39,671 nucleotides of DNA, from NCBI GenBank assembly GCA_947574235.1, contig CANPIU010000013.1, positions 1-39,671 of the forward strand, in the 5' to 3' direction. The position numbers and the translations under genes were made by a program. Below the pieces are notes generated by a model. It made no database searches. It saw nothing but the letters and a program-made list of their open reading frames with translations, and had not been told where the DNA came from. Below, piece after piece: positions 20,934 through 30,006 of the stretch (the first letter of the stretch is position 1; each line of letters opens with the position of its first letter). Source of the stretch: an uncultured Clostridium sp. (GTDB lineage Bacteria > Bacillota > Clostridia > TANB77 > CAG-508).

Positions 20934-22140
20934 TTTCCTCTCCTCCTTTTCCTTGGTTTTCTTCCTCTATTTTTCTTTTGGCTCCTTGTGCTAATTCAGT
21001 TCCTACTAGTTCTTCATTTTCATCAATTAACATTTTTGCCATCTTGTCAATTAAAGCTTGCATATCTTGTTCTTTCTTTCGTACTTCTCGTTCTTTTTCA
21101 CGTTCTTCTGCTACTTCTTCTAATTTTTCATTTGCTTTTTTGATTGCCTCTTCTTCTATTTTTTGGTCTAAAACCTTCATCCTTTTATCTAGTACGTCTT
21201 GCGCTGTAACATATAGTTCATCATATCTTGCATTTAAAGCTTGCTCTAATTGATAAATATCTGCATCATCTCTGTTATAGGCCATATATAATAATTCTGC
21301 TAATTCATTTGAATTTAGGATTTTTCCATGAAGTCCGCAAACAGATAAAGAAGCAATAGCAGATTGACATTTGGTATATAATTCATTAAAAGCAATATCT
21401 CTTATTTCTGATTTTTCAATGTTTTGATTTGTGACTTCTTCTGGTGTATGTGCAATAATTATATAATAATGTCGCCTCAAAATATTTTTATTTAAGTTCA
21501 TCCTCTCTGTGTTATTGATAATATCTTTTCCATACTCATATAAATTTCTTTCTCTTACTACTTCTAGTCTTTCTTTAATAAGCTGTGCATCTGTATATTG
21601 TTTTGAATTCACTTTAGCATTGTATTCTAATTGTTTGGTAACTAATCTATTTTCTATTACTTTTAATCTTTCCTTATATTGCGTAATACTGCTACCTAAG
21701 TTAACGGTTCTTGTCTGTGTATATATTTGAATTGGATGCTTCAAAGTATTTAGAAATTGTAAAAAGCCTTGTTCTACACTATTTTTTTCAATTCCTGACA
21801 TTAAATCATAATTTATTCCTTGGCATTCAATTACCATTAAGAATTTTGTACCATTTTTTCTAATTATCATGTCATCTTCTATCTTATCAAATTTCATAAA
21901 AGAAAAGATTGACTTTTTACTATATTCAACAGTTGTCTTTTCCGTTGTTTTTGAACTACTTTTAGTATTCCCTAAAATATCTGTTTCTCTTTGTTTTTTG
22001 CTTTTTCCTTCCTTAATTCTTAACACTATGTATATTACTAAAAGGAAACATAAAACTCCTAACATTATGAATAACACATTTGTTAACAGATTGGTCATTT
22101 GATCACTACTCATCTTTTGCTTCCTCCCTTTTATATACAT
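20881..22140 (-). CDS. Membrane-anchored protein resembling a VirB4/TraC N-terminal domain
   Basis: TM helix, then FDKIEDDMIIRKNGTKFLMVIECQGINYDLMSGIEKNSVEQGFLQFLNTLKHPIQIYTQTR; overlaps the VirB4 start by 53 nt. Confidence 0.55.
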   Translation of the reverse strand: MYIKGRKQKMSSDQMTNLLTNVLFIMLGVLCFLLVIYIVLRIKEGKSKKQRETDILGNTKSSSKTTEKTTVEYSKKSIFSFMKFDKIEDDMIIRKNGTKFLMVIECQGINYDLMSGIEKNSVEQGFLQFLNTLKHPIQIYTQTRTVNLGSSITQYKERLKVIENRLVTKQLEYNAKVNSKQYTDAQLIKERLEVVRERNLYEYGKDIINNTERMNLNKNILRRHYYIIIAHTPEEVTNQNIEKSEIRDIAFNELYTKCQSAIASLSVCGLHGKILNSNELAELLYMAYNRDDADIYQLEQALNARYDELYVTAQDVLDKRMKVLDQKIEEEAIKKANEKLEEVAEEREKEREVRKKEQDMQALIDKMAKMLIDENEELVGTELAQGAKRKIEEENQGKGGEENEEKQTSTTRRKKKISG

Positions 22141-22453
22141 AAATTCTATTTTTCTTTTGTTTAAATTTAATCGCCCTTTTTATTACATCGTCAATACTTT
22201 CTCCTCCTGTTTTTTCTGTTATTTTAAATTTTCGTGTGTCAGGTACTTTAAGAGTTCCTATTATGAAACCTATTCCGCCACAAATGATAGTCGCTATAAT
22301 TCCTATCATAGTAGCCCCAAATAAATTAAAAATAAAGTACAATAACAATCCTGGTACAATCCCTATTGCTGTATACATTAATCCCTTCATAGAAAAAATG
22401 TATAGTATTCTACTTTCTCCTTTATAATCTCTTGGTATTTCATAGGTTCTCAT
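22106..22453 (-). CDS. PrgI/VirB3-like small membrane protein
   Basis: MRTYEIPRDYKGESRIL..., two TM helices; next to VirB4 genes. Confidence 0.7.
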   Translation of the reverse strand: MRTYEIPRDYKGESRILYIFSMKGLMYTAIGIVPGLLLYFIFNLFGATMIGIIATIICGGIGFIIGTLKVPDTRKFKITEKTGGESIDDVIKRAIKFKQKKNRIYVYKREEAKDE

Positions 22454-22506
22454 GTTTTTTCCTCCTTTGTTTATCCTTTACATAAACACACTTATAACTA
22501 TCTTAT

Positions 22507-22535
22507 ATTATAGCACAAAAAGTAGATAAATGTAA
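22507..22535 (-). promoter_or_regulatory. Promoter upstream of the prgI-like gene (TTACAT-17-TATAAT)
   Basis: Minus-strand reading; spacer exactly 17 nt. Confidence 0.55.
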
Positions 22536-22551
22536 GTATTTCTAGTATTTT

Positions 22552-22588
22552 TTTGATTTTTAACGAAATTGTAATCATTTTGTAATAT
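22552..22588 (-). promoter_or_regulatory. Conserved 37-bp upstream box, copy 2
   Basis: tttgatttttaacgaaattgtaatcattttgtaatat; 32/37 identical by eye to 24478-24514. Confidence 0.6.
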
Positions 22589-22655
22589 AAAAATTAATAA
22601 AAAATAGGAGATAATTAATTTTATCCCCCATTTTAATATGTTATTTCGTTTAAAT

Positions 22656-23027
22656 TTATGTAATATTGATACTTGTTGCGAAGTTGAAAACAACAGTTGC
22701 TATGGATGAAGCTGCAAATACTAAGCCTGCACCAATTACATATGGCATTAATGTTTTCTTGTATTCTGCTTTTTCTTCTGCACTTCCCATCATGTATTTA
22801 ATACCTAATACTACTAAAATAACAACAGACACTACAATTCCTCCAGTTGTTATAATTTTAGCTATACTATTACCAAGTGTAGTAATGCCTCCTACATTTA
22901 CAGTTGAGTTTCCATCTATAGTCTTAGGGGTAATAGCTGTAGCTTCTGCTGCAAATACATTGGTTGTTATCATTACTACCATCATTACCATTAACATTAT
23001 TGATAATACTTTAGACATTTTTTTCAT
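22656..23027 (-). CDS. TrbC/VirB2-like pilin paralog
   Basis: Signal peptide plus two TM helices; motif IKYMMGSAEEKAEYKKTLMPYVIGAGLVFAAS. Confidence 0.65.
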   Translation of the reverse strand: MKKMSKVLSIMLMVMMVVMITTNVFAAEATAITPKTIDGNSTVNVGGITTLGNSIAKIITTGGIVVSVVILVVLGIKYMMGSAEEKAEYKKTLMPYVIGAGLVFAASSIATVVFNFATSINIT

Positions 23028-23119
23028 ATTTCTTCCTCCTTTACTTTTTACTTATATTTATCAATCTCTCTTTTTTTGTAGAGAATTTTAATAACAACTT
23101 CAATACTATTATACTACAT

Positions 23120-23464
23120 TTATAACTCAATTGCAAGATTATAAATAAATTGTGCTATTTCTGATGCTGCAAATACTAATACAGCACCTATTACATAAGG
23201 CATTAACGATTTTTTATAGGTTGCTTTTTCTTCTGTACTTCCTAACATATATTTTATTCCTATTGCAACTAACATAACTACTGATATAACAACCCCAATT
23301 GTTGTAACTACTTTTACGATACCATTTCCTGCTTTTTGTAAGGTTGCTCCCTCCACTTGTTTTCCTTTTAAATTATCAATCCCAAACCCATATGAAATAG
23401 TTAGAAAAGATAATATTATAACAAAGAGTATTAAAATAAAGACAATTTTATTTTTTCGGCTCAT
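23120..23464 (-). CDS. TrbC/VirB2-like pilin paralog
   Basis: IKYMLGSTEEKATYKKSLMPYVIGAVLVFAAS. Confidence 0.65.
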   Translation of the reverse strand: MSRKNKIVFILILFVIILSFLTISYGFGIDNLKGKQVEGATLQKAGNGIVKVVTTIGVVISVVMLVAIGIKYMLGSTEEKATYKKSLMPYVIGAVLVFAASEIAQFIYNLAIEL

Positions 23465-23476
23465 ATCGACTCCTCC

Positions 23477-23923
23477 TTACCAAGTAGCTAATATAGTTAT
23501 TGCTAATTTCCATATACCAAAAGCTCCAAAAACGACACCACAGCCTACGGCATAAGGAACTAATTGTTCTTCTATTTTTGCTTTTTCATCTACACTTGCT
23601 ACCATAAATTTAATTCCAATTACCATCCCAACTATTACAGCTGCTATCATTGCAATTCCTAATAAAACATTAAATAGTATGTTGGATGTTTCCTTTAATT
23701 CATCATTATCTACTGGCGACTGAGAACCTATTTTTAAAAAGTCATCTGCTCCTTTCATTACTTTATCTAAAGAACCTTCTCCGCTTGCTTCTGTGCTAGT
23801 ACCATCTGCACTAGAAGAACCACTATCTGCTGGAGATGGTGCTGCATATACTGGTACAATGTTTATCGAAAGAAGCATAATAATTATACTTATACTTATT
23901 ATTTTTTTCATCATTTTTATCAC
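23477..23923 (-). CDS. TrbC/VirB2-like pilin paralog (divergent)
   Basis: IKFMVASVDEKAKIEEQLVPYAVGCGVVFGA. Confidence 0.6.
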   Translation of the reverse strand: MIKMMKKIISISIIIMLLSINIVPVYAAPSPADSGSSSADGTSTEASGEGSLDKVMKGADDFLKIGSQSPVDNDELKETSNILFNVLLGIAMIAAVIVGMVIGIKFMVASVDEKAKIEEQLVPYAVGCGVVFGAFGIWKLAITILATW

Positions 23924-23938
23924 CTTCTTTATTTGTCC

Positions 23939-24421
23939 TTACAATAATGCTTTTGTTATCTCCACTACAATCCCTAATAGATTGGTAATAGCAAATACCA
24001 TGACAGCTCCTATAATATAAGGCATCATCGCTTTCTTATAATCTGCTCTTTCTTCTGCACTACCTACCATATATTTGATTCCTATTACACCTAAAATAAC
24101 CACTGATACAATAGAACCTACTATCTGTAAAAAGCCTATTATGGTGTTTCCCATATCTGCTAATCTAGTTGCTCCTGTCGCTGTATCTTGACTCTCTGGT
24201 TTATAATAGTTTGGGTTTTTAATTGGTGATTTGGTACTATCGATTATATCTTCTGCTATTCCACCTGCTGCTCCTCCTAAACCACCTTGATCCCCCCCCA
24301 TTTCTGCTCCGGTTGGTGCTCCATATACTCTATAATTAAATAAATTTATGCTTGTACTCATTAATAATATGACTAAAATACTTACGATTCTTTTTTTCAT
24401 TTTTATCACCCTCTTTGGCAA
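23939..24421 (-). CDS. TrbC/VirB2-like pilin paralog
   Basis: IKYMVGSAEERADYKKAMMPYIIGAVMVFA. Confidence 0.65.
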   Translation of the reverse strand: MPKRVIKMKKRIVSILVILLMSTSINLFNYRVYGAPTGAEMGGDQGGLGGAAGGIAEDIIDSTKSPIKNPNYYKPESQDTATGATRLADMGNTIIGFLQIVGSIVSVVILGVIGIKYMVGSAEERADYKKAMMPYIIGAVMVFAITNLLGIVVEITKALL

Positions 24422-24442
24422 GTATTTTCCCCTACTTATTAC

Positions 24443-24471
24443 ATTATACCTTATTTTTCCTTATTTTTCAA
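24443..24471 (-). promoter_or_regulatory. Promoter of the T4SS-like operon (TTGAAA-17-TATAAT)
   Basis: Minus-strand reading; spacer exactly 17 nt. Confidence 0.65.
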
Positions 24472-24477
24472 CATATC

Positions 24478-24514
24478 TTTGATTTTTTACAAAATTGTAA
24501 TGTTTTTGTAATAC
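24478..24514 (-). promoter_or_regulatory. Conserved 37-bp upstream box, copy 1
   Basis: tttgattttttacaaaattgtaatgtttttgtaatac; near-copy of 22552-22588. Confidence 0.6.
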
Positions 24515-24529
24515 CTTAAAAGAAAAAAC

Positions 24530-24555
24530 AGTGCTAAGTTTTCCTACTTAACACT
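24530..24555 (-). terminator. Terminator after tRNA-Ser(GCT)
   Basis: AGTGCTAAGT/ACTTAACACT hairpin followed on the minus strand by a T tract. Confidence 0.7.
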
Positions 24556-24560
24556 ACTTT

Positions 24561-24650
24561 TGGCGGAGATGAGAGGGTTCGAACCTCCGCGCCGTTTTCA
24601 CGACCTAACTGTTTAGCAAACAGTCCCCTTCACCACTTGGGTACATCTCC
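24561..24650 (-). tRNA. tRNA-Ser(GCT), CCA encoded
   Basis: GGAGATG...CATCTCCGCCA acceptor, anticodon loop TGCTAAA, long variable arm, TTCGAAC T-loop. Confidence 0.9.
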
Positions 24651-24660
24651 ATTTTTATAA

Positions 24661-24696
24661 ATAAAAGTTAGACATAGCTTTATATCTAACTTTTAT
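24661..24696. terminator. Hairpin between the two tRNA genes
   Basis: ATAAAAGTTAGA...TCTAACTTTTAT perfect inverted repeat. Confidence 0.7.
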
Positions 24697-24700
24697 TTTT

Positions 24701-24792
<92 letters not shown>

Positions 24793-24879
24793 CTATCGTT
24801 AGACAAATGTCAGCGACAATACCTATATTAGCATTTTTACAAACATTTGTCAATAGTAATTTTTAGTTTTTTTTATGTT

Positions 24880-24931
24880 TTAGTCACCATTTGGTCACCA
24901 TTTATTTCATTTTGCTAACCATTTGCTAACC
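24880..24931. repeat. Four 11-bp iteron-like repeats (minus strand GGTTAGCAAAT x2, GGTGACCAAAT/GGTGACTAAAA)
   Basis: tttagtcaccatttggtcaccatttatttcattttgctaaccatttgctaacc. Confidence 0.7.
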
Positions 24932-25425
24932 TAAACTCCCATTGCTTTTTGAATTGCCTGTGCTTCCTCTTCTGAAACTACATAATTAGACTTTCCATTT
25001 TCAATTGGTTTTGCATAAATATTAGACATATCTCTTGAATAAATACCATTTAGCACAATCCCATTATTTTGTTCATCCAATAGTGCTAACGCAAAACTCA
25101 AATCACTTCCTACGTCTTTAAAAGCATTATATCTTACAATCCCTATCTTTTGAATACATTTCCTTAAATCCTTATCGATTAATTCTACTTGATTGATTAT
25201 TTCTGCATTTTGTTTTTCTACTTTATTAACACGATACATGTAAGTTTCTAAATCTTCTTCTAAATTTTTTCCATTGCCTAGTTTTACCATAAAATTTTTA
25301 TATTTCTTATTTAAACTCGAAAACTTTTCCAATAAAAGGCAAATCCCTATCAGTAAGACAATCATAAAACCAGTTATTACTAACAAAAAAGCATCTGTTC
25401 TTAGTATTTCCATTAGATTTTCCAT
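24931..25425 (-). CDS. DUF4446 family protein
   Basis: N-terminal TM; KCIQKIGIVRYNAFKDVGSDLSFALALLDEQNNGIVLNGIYSRD, typical neighbour of parB. Confidence 0.85.
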   Translation of the reverse strand: MENLMEILRTDAFLLVITGFMIVLLIGICLLLEKFSSLNKKYKNFMVKLGNGKNLEEDLETYMYRVNKVEKQNAEIINQVELIDKDLRKCIQKIGIVRYNAFKDVGSDLSFALALLDEQNNGIVLNGIYSRDMSNIYAKPIENGKSNYVVSEEEAQAIQKAMGV

Positions 25426-25443
25426 TCTCTATCCCCCTTTCCT

Positions 25444-26283
25444 TTATTTTATTAAATCTAAAATTCTCTCTAAATCATCATTTGAATTATATTCAATAAT
25501 AATTTTTCCTCTTCTTTTTCCTGGGTCTAATCTAACCTTACTTCCAAAAAAGCTTTGAAAATTATCTTCAATACTTTTATATAAGATATGATTTCTTTGT
25601 TGTTCTTCTTTTGTTTCTTTCGTTTTTGCTTTTTTCTCTACTTGTCTTACCGTTGAGTTTCGCTCTAACATTTGAATTGCTGTTTGATACTGTTTTTCTG
25701 GGTCAGTAATCGCTAGCAATGCCTTACAATATCCTTCTGATATCTTTCCTTCTTTTGCCATTTCTAAAACTCGTGGTTCTAAATTTAGAACTCTTATCCA
25801 GTTTGCGACGGTGCTTCTTCCTTTCCCTAGCTTTTTAGCCACTTCTTCTTGTGACATACCATAATTGTTCATCAAAGTTCTTATTCCCATTGCTTTTTCC
25901 ACTGGATTTAAGTCTTCTCTTTGCATATTTTCAATCAAAGAAATTTCTGAATTTATTTTTTCATCATCTTCTCTTATAATGGCTGGTATCTCCTTTAGTC
26001 CTGCTAATTTAGAAGCTCTCCATCTTCTTTCTCCTGCAATAATACTATAATAACCATCTTTTTTCGTCACTACAATTGGTTGGATTAAGCCATATTCTTG
26101 AATTGAACTAGCTAGTTCTTCCAAAGCTTCTTGGTCAAACTTTTTTCTTGGTTGTTCACGGTTTGGTTCCACCTCTACTATTTTTAAATTCTTTAAGGTA
26201 TCATTTTCTTGCATTTGCTCTTCTTCTGGCGCTGGTCCAAATAAAGCATCTAATCCTTTTCCCAATCCTGTCATTTTTGCCAT
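25444..26283 (-). CDS. parB: Chromosome partitioning protein ParB/Spo0J
   Basis: GLGKGLDALFG; IQPIVVTKKDGYYSIIAGERRWRASK; HTH MSQEEVAKKLGKGRSTVANWIRVL. Confidence 0.97.
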   Translation of the reverse strand: MAKMTGLGKGLDALFGPAPEEEQMQENDTLKNLKIVEVEPNREQPRKKFDQEALEELASSIQEYGLIQPIVVTKKDGYYSIIAGERRWRASKLAGLKEIPAIIREDDEKINSEISLIENMQREDLNPVEKAMGIRTLMNNYGMSQEEVAKKLGKGRSTVANWIRVLNLEPRVLEMAKEGKISEGYCKALLAITDPEKQYQTAIQMLERNSTVRQVEKKAKTKETKEEQQRNHILYKSIEDNFQSFFGSKVRLDPGKRRGKIIIEYNSNDDLERILDLIK

Positions 26284-26304
26284 TTTCCTTTCCTCCCTTT
26301 TCTT

Positions 26305-27108
26305 TTATAACATATGTTTTGCTTTCTTTTCTTCTTCGTTCATCGTCAAAAACTCTTTGGCTAATTTAATATAGCTTTTGGCTCCTTTCGATTTTGGGTC
26401 ATATTCTGTAATTGGTAAACCATAACTTGGTGCCTCACTTAAGCGTACATTTCTTGGTATCACTGTTTTATAAACTTTATTGTTAAAATATTTTTTTACT
26501 TCTTTTACTACTTGATTCGAAAGATTCGTTCTAATATCATACATAGTAAGTAAGGCTCCCTCTATTTGAAGTTCTTTGTTCAAGTGTTTTTTTACTAAAT
26601 TAACCGTATTTAATAGTTGTCCTAAACCTTCTAAAGCAAAATACTCACATTGTACAGGAATTAAAACACTATCAGAAGCGGTAAAAGAGTTTAAGGTAAT
26701 TAGCCCTAAAGAAGGGGGACAATCAATAAAAATATAATCAAAATCTTCTTTTATCACTTCTAATTTTTCTTTTAATCTTTGTTCTCTTGACATCATCGAT
26801 ACCAGTTCAACCTCTGCTCCTGCCAAGCTCATATTAGATGGACATACTTTTAAATTTTTTATCATGGTTTTTTGCAAAGTTTCTTTTACTTGTGTATCAT
26901 TTACCAAAATATCATAAGTTGAATTTTCTACTTCTTTTTCTACTCCCAATCCACTACTTGCGTTTCCTTGCGGGTCAGCATCAATTAACAATACCTTTTT
27001 TCCCTTTTTTGCTAAAATTGTACACAAATTTACCGTTGTTGTGGTCTTTCCTACACCACCTTTTTGATTTGCTACTGCTATAATTTTTCCCAATTTCATT
27101 GCCTCCAT
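26305..27108 (-). CDS. soj: Chromosome partitioning ATPase ParA/Soj
   Basis: Deviant Walker A NQKGGVGKTTTTVNL; DADPQGNASSGLG. Confidence 0.97.
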   Translation of the reverse strand: MEAMKLGKIIAVANQKGGVGKTTTTVNLCTILAKKGKKVLLIDADPQGNASSGLGVEKEVENSTYDILVNDTQVKETLQKTMIKNLKVCPSNMSLAGAEVELVSMMSREQRLKEKLEVIKEDFDYIFIDCPPSLGLITLNSFTASDSVLIPVQCEYFALEGLGQLLNTVNLVKKHLNKELQIEGALLTMYDIRTNLSNQVVKEVKKYFNNKVYKTVIPRNVRLSEAPSYGLPITEYDPKSKGAKSYIKLAKEFLTMNEEEKKAKHML

Positions 27109-27220
27109 TTTTAGTTAATATTTATTGATATATTCTTTTTGTTCTGTATTACTATGATATTAAAAAATAAGAAAAAAGTCAATAAAAATGACAAAATTTA
27201 TCGACTTTTTTCCTTTCTTT

Positions 27221-27937
27221 TTATCGAATTGGTTCTTTCGATGGTGTACCTGGCTTTCTTGGATATTTTGCTGGTGTTATCTTGCTTTTTCGAAGAAGAA
27301 TTACATGCCTATCGATATCACTTTCTGGCAATTTAAAACCTTCTATTTCCTCAACTTTTCCACCTAATAGCATAATTGCTTTTTGGCTTTGCTCGATTTC
27401 TTCTTTTACCGTGGAACCTTTCATACAAATACATTTGCCATTTATTTTCACTAAAGGAAGTAAATATTCTGACAAAGTACTTAAATTAGCCACTGCCCTT
27501 GAAGTTGCATAATCAAATTGTTCTCTATATTTTTTATCTTTTCCAAATTCCTCTACCCTAAAATGAATAGCTTCTATCTTTTCTAATTCCAATTGCTTTA
27601 TAACTTCTTCTAAAAACTGAACTCTTTTAGCAAGAGAATCTAGTAAAGTAATTTGTATATCTGGTCTTATAATCTTTAGTGGAATTCCTGGAAAACCAGC
27701 CCCTGTCCCAACATCTATTAATTTTTTATTCCTATCTATATACTTTGCGATGGTAATAGAGTCAATAAAATGCTTTACTATAATTTCTTCTGGTTTTGTT
27801 ATTGCTGTCAAATTCATTTTCTCATTCCAACTTAATAATAGTTCCATATATTGATAAAATTGTTCGATTTGTTTTTTGTCCAACACAATTCCAATTTGTT
27901 TAGCATATCGCTCCATTTTCACTTTAAATTCTTCCAT
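27221..27937 (-). CDS. rsmG: 16S rRNA (guanine527-N7)-methyltransferase RsmG
   Basis: LLSWNEKMNLTAIT...HFIDSI...LIDVGTGAGFPGIPLKI. Confidence 0.97.
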   Translation of the reverse strand: MEEFKVKMERYAKQIGIVLDKKQIEQFYQYMELLLSWNEKMNLTAITKPEEIIVKHFIDSITIAKYIDRNKKLIDVGTGAGFPGIPLKIIRPDIQITLLDSLAKRVQFLEEVIKQLELEKIEAIHFRVEEFGKDKKYREQFDYATSRAVANLSTLSEYLLPLVKINGKCICMKGSTVKEEIEQSQKAIMLLGGKVEEIEGFKLPESDIDRHVILLRKSKITPAKYPRKPGTPSKEPIR

Positions 27938-27949
27938 TTTTCCTCCTTT

Positions 27950-29845
27950 TTACTTTTCCTTTCGTTGTTGCATAAAGACCAATAAAACTGCTATATCTGC
28001 TGGAGAAACCCCTGATATTCTAGAAGCTTGGCCAATAGAGTGTGGTTTAAATTTATTTAATTTTTGTCTTCCTTCTAAACTAATTCCATTGACTTTTTCA
28101 TAGTCAATATTTTCTGGTAAAATTTTGCTTTCTAATTTTTTAAATTTCTCTACTTGCGCTTCTTGCATTTTAATATAACCTTCATATTTTATCTGAATTT
28201 CTACTTCTTCTTTTTCTTGTTTGGTTAAATTTGGTCGTTCTTCATCAATACTAGCTAGTTTTTCATAGTCTAATTCGGTTCTTTTTAATAATTCTGACAT
28301 TTTTGTACCTGTTGATAATTCTGTTGTTCCATACTCCTTTAATACCTTATTTACTTTTTGAGTTGGTTTTACTGTTAATTCTTTTAATCTTGCAATTTCC
28401 CTTTCGATATTTTCTCTCTTCTTCTGAAATTTTTGATATCTTTCTTCTGAAATTAATCCTACTTGATAGCCAATATCCGTTAATCGCAAGTCCGCATTAT
28501 CTTGCCTTAGTAAAAGCCTATATTCTGCTCTAGAAGTCATCATACGATAGGGCTCATTGGTTCCTTTGGTAACAATATCATCAATCAATACTCCAATATA
28601 TCCTTGTGTTCTATCCAAAATAATTGGCTCTTTTCCTTGTATTTTTCTTGCACTGTTAATTCCTGCTATTAGCCCTTGTGCCGCTGCTTCTTCGTAGCCA
28701 GACGTTCCATTGATTTGACCTGCCATAAACAGTCCTTCAATTCCTTTATATTCTAAAGAAAGTTTTAAATTGGAAGGGTCAATACAATCATATTCAATGG
28801 CATAAGCAGGTCTTGTAAATTCTGCCTTTTCTAATCCAGGAATTGTATGATATAAAGCAATTTGCACATCTTCTGGCAAAGATGAACTCATCCCTTGTAT
28901 ATACATTTCTTCTGTATCCATACCAACTGGCTCCACAAAGGCTTGGTGCCTTGGTTTATCACTAAACCTTACCACTTTATCTTCAATGGAAGGGCAATAT
29001 CTAGGGCCTGTTCCTTCAATCATCCCTGCATATAAAGGAGACCTATGTAAATTTTGGCGTATAATTTCATGTGTTTTTTCATTTGTATAGGTTAAATAAC
29101 AATCTACTTGCTCAAAATCTTTTGGTTCATTTTCAAAAGAAAAAGCTTCAATTCCTTGGTCTCCTTTTTGTATTTCCATTTTACTAAAGTCAATACTTCT
29201 TCTATTAATTCTTGCTGGCGTTCCTGTCTTAAAACGAATTAACTCAATCCCCATCTTTTTTAAACAATTGGATAATTGGTTTGCTGCTGCCACCCCATCT
29301 GGTCCACTTTCCTTAGAAAAATCGCCAATAAAAATCTTTCCTTTCAAATACGTTCCTGTTGCTAAAATAACCGTCTTTACTTTATAAATAGCCCCCACCT
29401 CTGTTTCAATAGCAACAACTTTTCCATTTTCTAATTTAATATCCACAATTTCCCCTTGTTTTACTTCTAAATTTTCTTGTTTTTCTAACGTATGCTTCAT
29501 TTCTGCTTGATATCTTTTTCTATCTGCTTGTGCTCTTAGCGAATGGACAGCTGGCCCTTTTGAAGTATTCAACATTTTAATTTGAATCATCGTTTTATCT
29601 ATATTTTTTCCCATTTCTCCACCAAGACTATCAATTTCTCTTACCAAATGGCCTTTTGAACTTCCACCAATATGGGGATTACAAGGCATATTAGCAATCG
29701 CCTCTAAACTAATTGAAAAAATCAAGGTCTTCATCCCCAATCTAGCTGAGGCAAGTCCTGCTTCACAGCCAGCATGTCCTGCTCCTACCACTGCTACATC
29801 ATATTCTCCTGCTATATAAATCATCTTTTTCCTCCTTTTTGGCAC
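27950..29845 (-). CDS. mnmG: tRNA uridine-5-carboxymethylaminomethyl modification enzyme MnmG/GidA
   Basis: [23 protein letters not shown]...[25 protein letters not shown]. Confidence 0.98.
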   Translation of the reverse strand: MPKRRKKMIYIAGEYDVAVVGAGHAGCEAGLASARLGMKTLIFSISLEAIANMPCNPHIGGSSKGHLVREIDSLGGEMGKNIDKTMIQIKMLNTSKGPAVHSLRAQADRKRYQAEMKHTLEKQENLEVKQGEIVDIKLENGKVVAIETEVGAIYKVKTVILATGTYLKGKIFIGDFSKESGPDGVAAANQLSNCLKKMGIELIRFKTGTPARINRRSIDFSKMEIQKGDQGIEAFSFENEPKDFEQVDCYLTYTNEKTHEIIRQNLHRSPLYAGMIEGTGPRYCPSIEDKVVRFSDKPRHQAFVEPVGMDTEEMYIQGMSSSLPEDVQIALYHTIPGLEKAEFTRPAYAIEYDCIDPSNLKLSLEYKGIEGLFMAGQINGTSGYEEAAAQGLIAGINSARKIQGKEPIILDRTQGYIGVLIDDIVTKGTNEPYRMMTSRAEYRLLLRQDNADLRLTDIGYQVGLISEERYQKFQKKRENIEREIARLKELTVKPTQKVNKVLKEYGTTELSTGTKMSELLKRTELDYEKLASIDEERPNLTKQEKEEVEIQIKYEGYIKMQEAQVEKFKKLESKILPENIDYEKVNGISLEGRQKLNKFKPHSIGQASRISGVSPADIAVLLVFMQQRKEK

Positions 29846-29965
29846 TTTCTGGGACAGGCACTAAAGTGACCTTTTTTCAACTTCTAGTCAATTGTTCCTT
29901 CCTCAAAATAGCTACTTATTCTAAAACAATCTTCCAATGAGTCCGTTGGTGCCTGAAAGTACCAA
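29840..29965. repeat. REP/MITE-like element bounded by imperfect inverted sequences
   Basis: tggcactttctgggacaggcac at one end; tggtgcctgaaagtacca at the other. Confidence 0.4.
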
Positions 29966-29972
29966 TGTTTAA

Positions 29973-30006
29973 TGTTCCACAATATTTTAATATTCCTTGT
30001 GAAACA
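29973..30006. promoter_or_regulatory. Split parS-like site: TGTTCCAC-(18 nt)-GTGAAACA
   Basis: Both half-sites match the B. subtilis-type parS TGTTCCACGTGAAACA exactly, separated by aatattttaatattcctt. Confidence 0.45.

Noticed and set aside
10341-24650. Integrative conjugative element inserted at the 3' end of tRNA-Ser(GCT)
   Set aside because: No integrase, relaxase or coupling protein, and I could not find a second copy of the tRNA 3' end (tggcggagatgagagggttcgaacc) as an att repeat; the similar sequence at 24701 belongs to the other tRNA-Ser.
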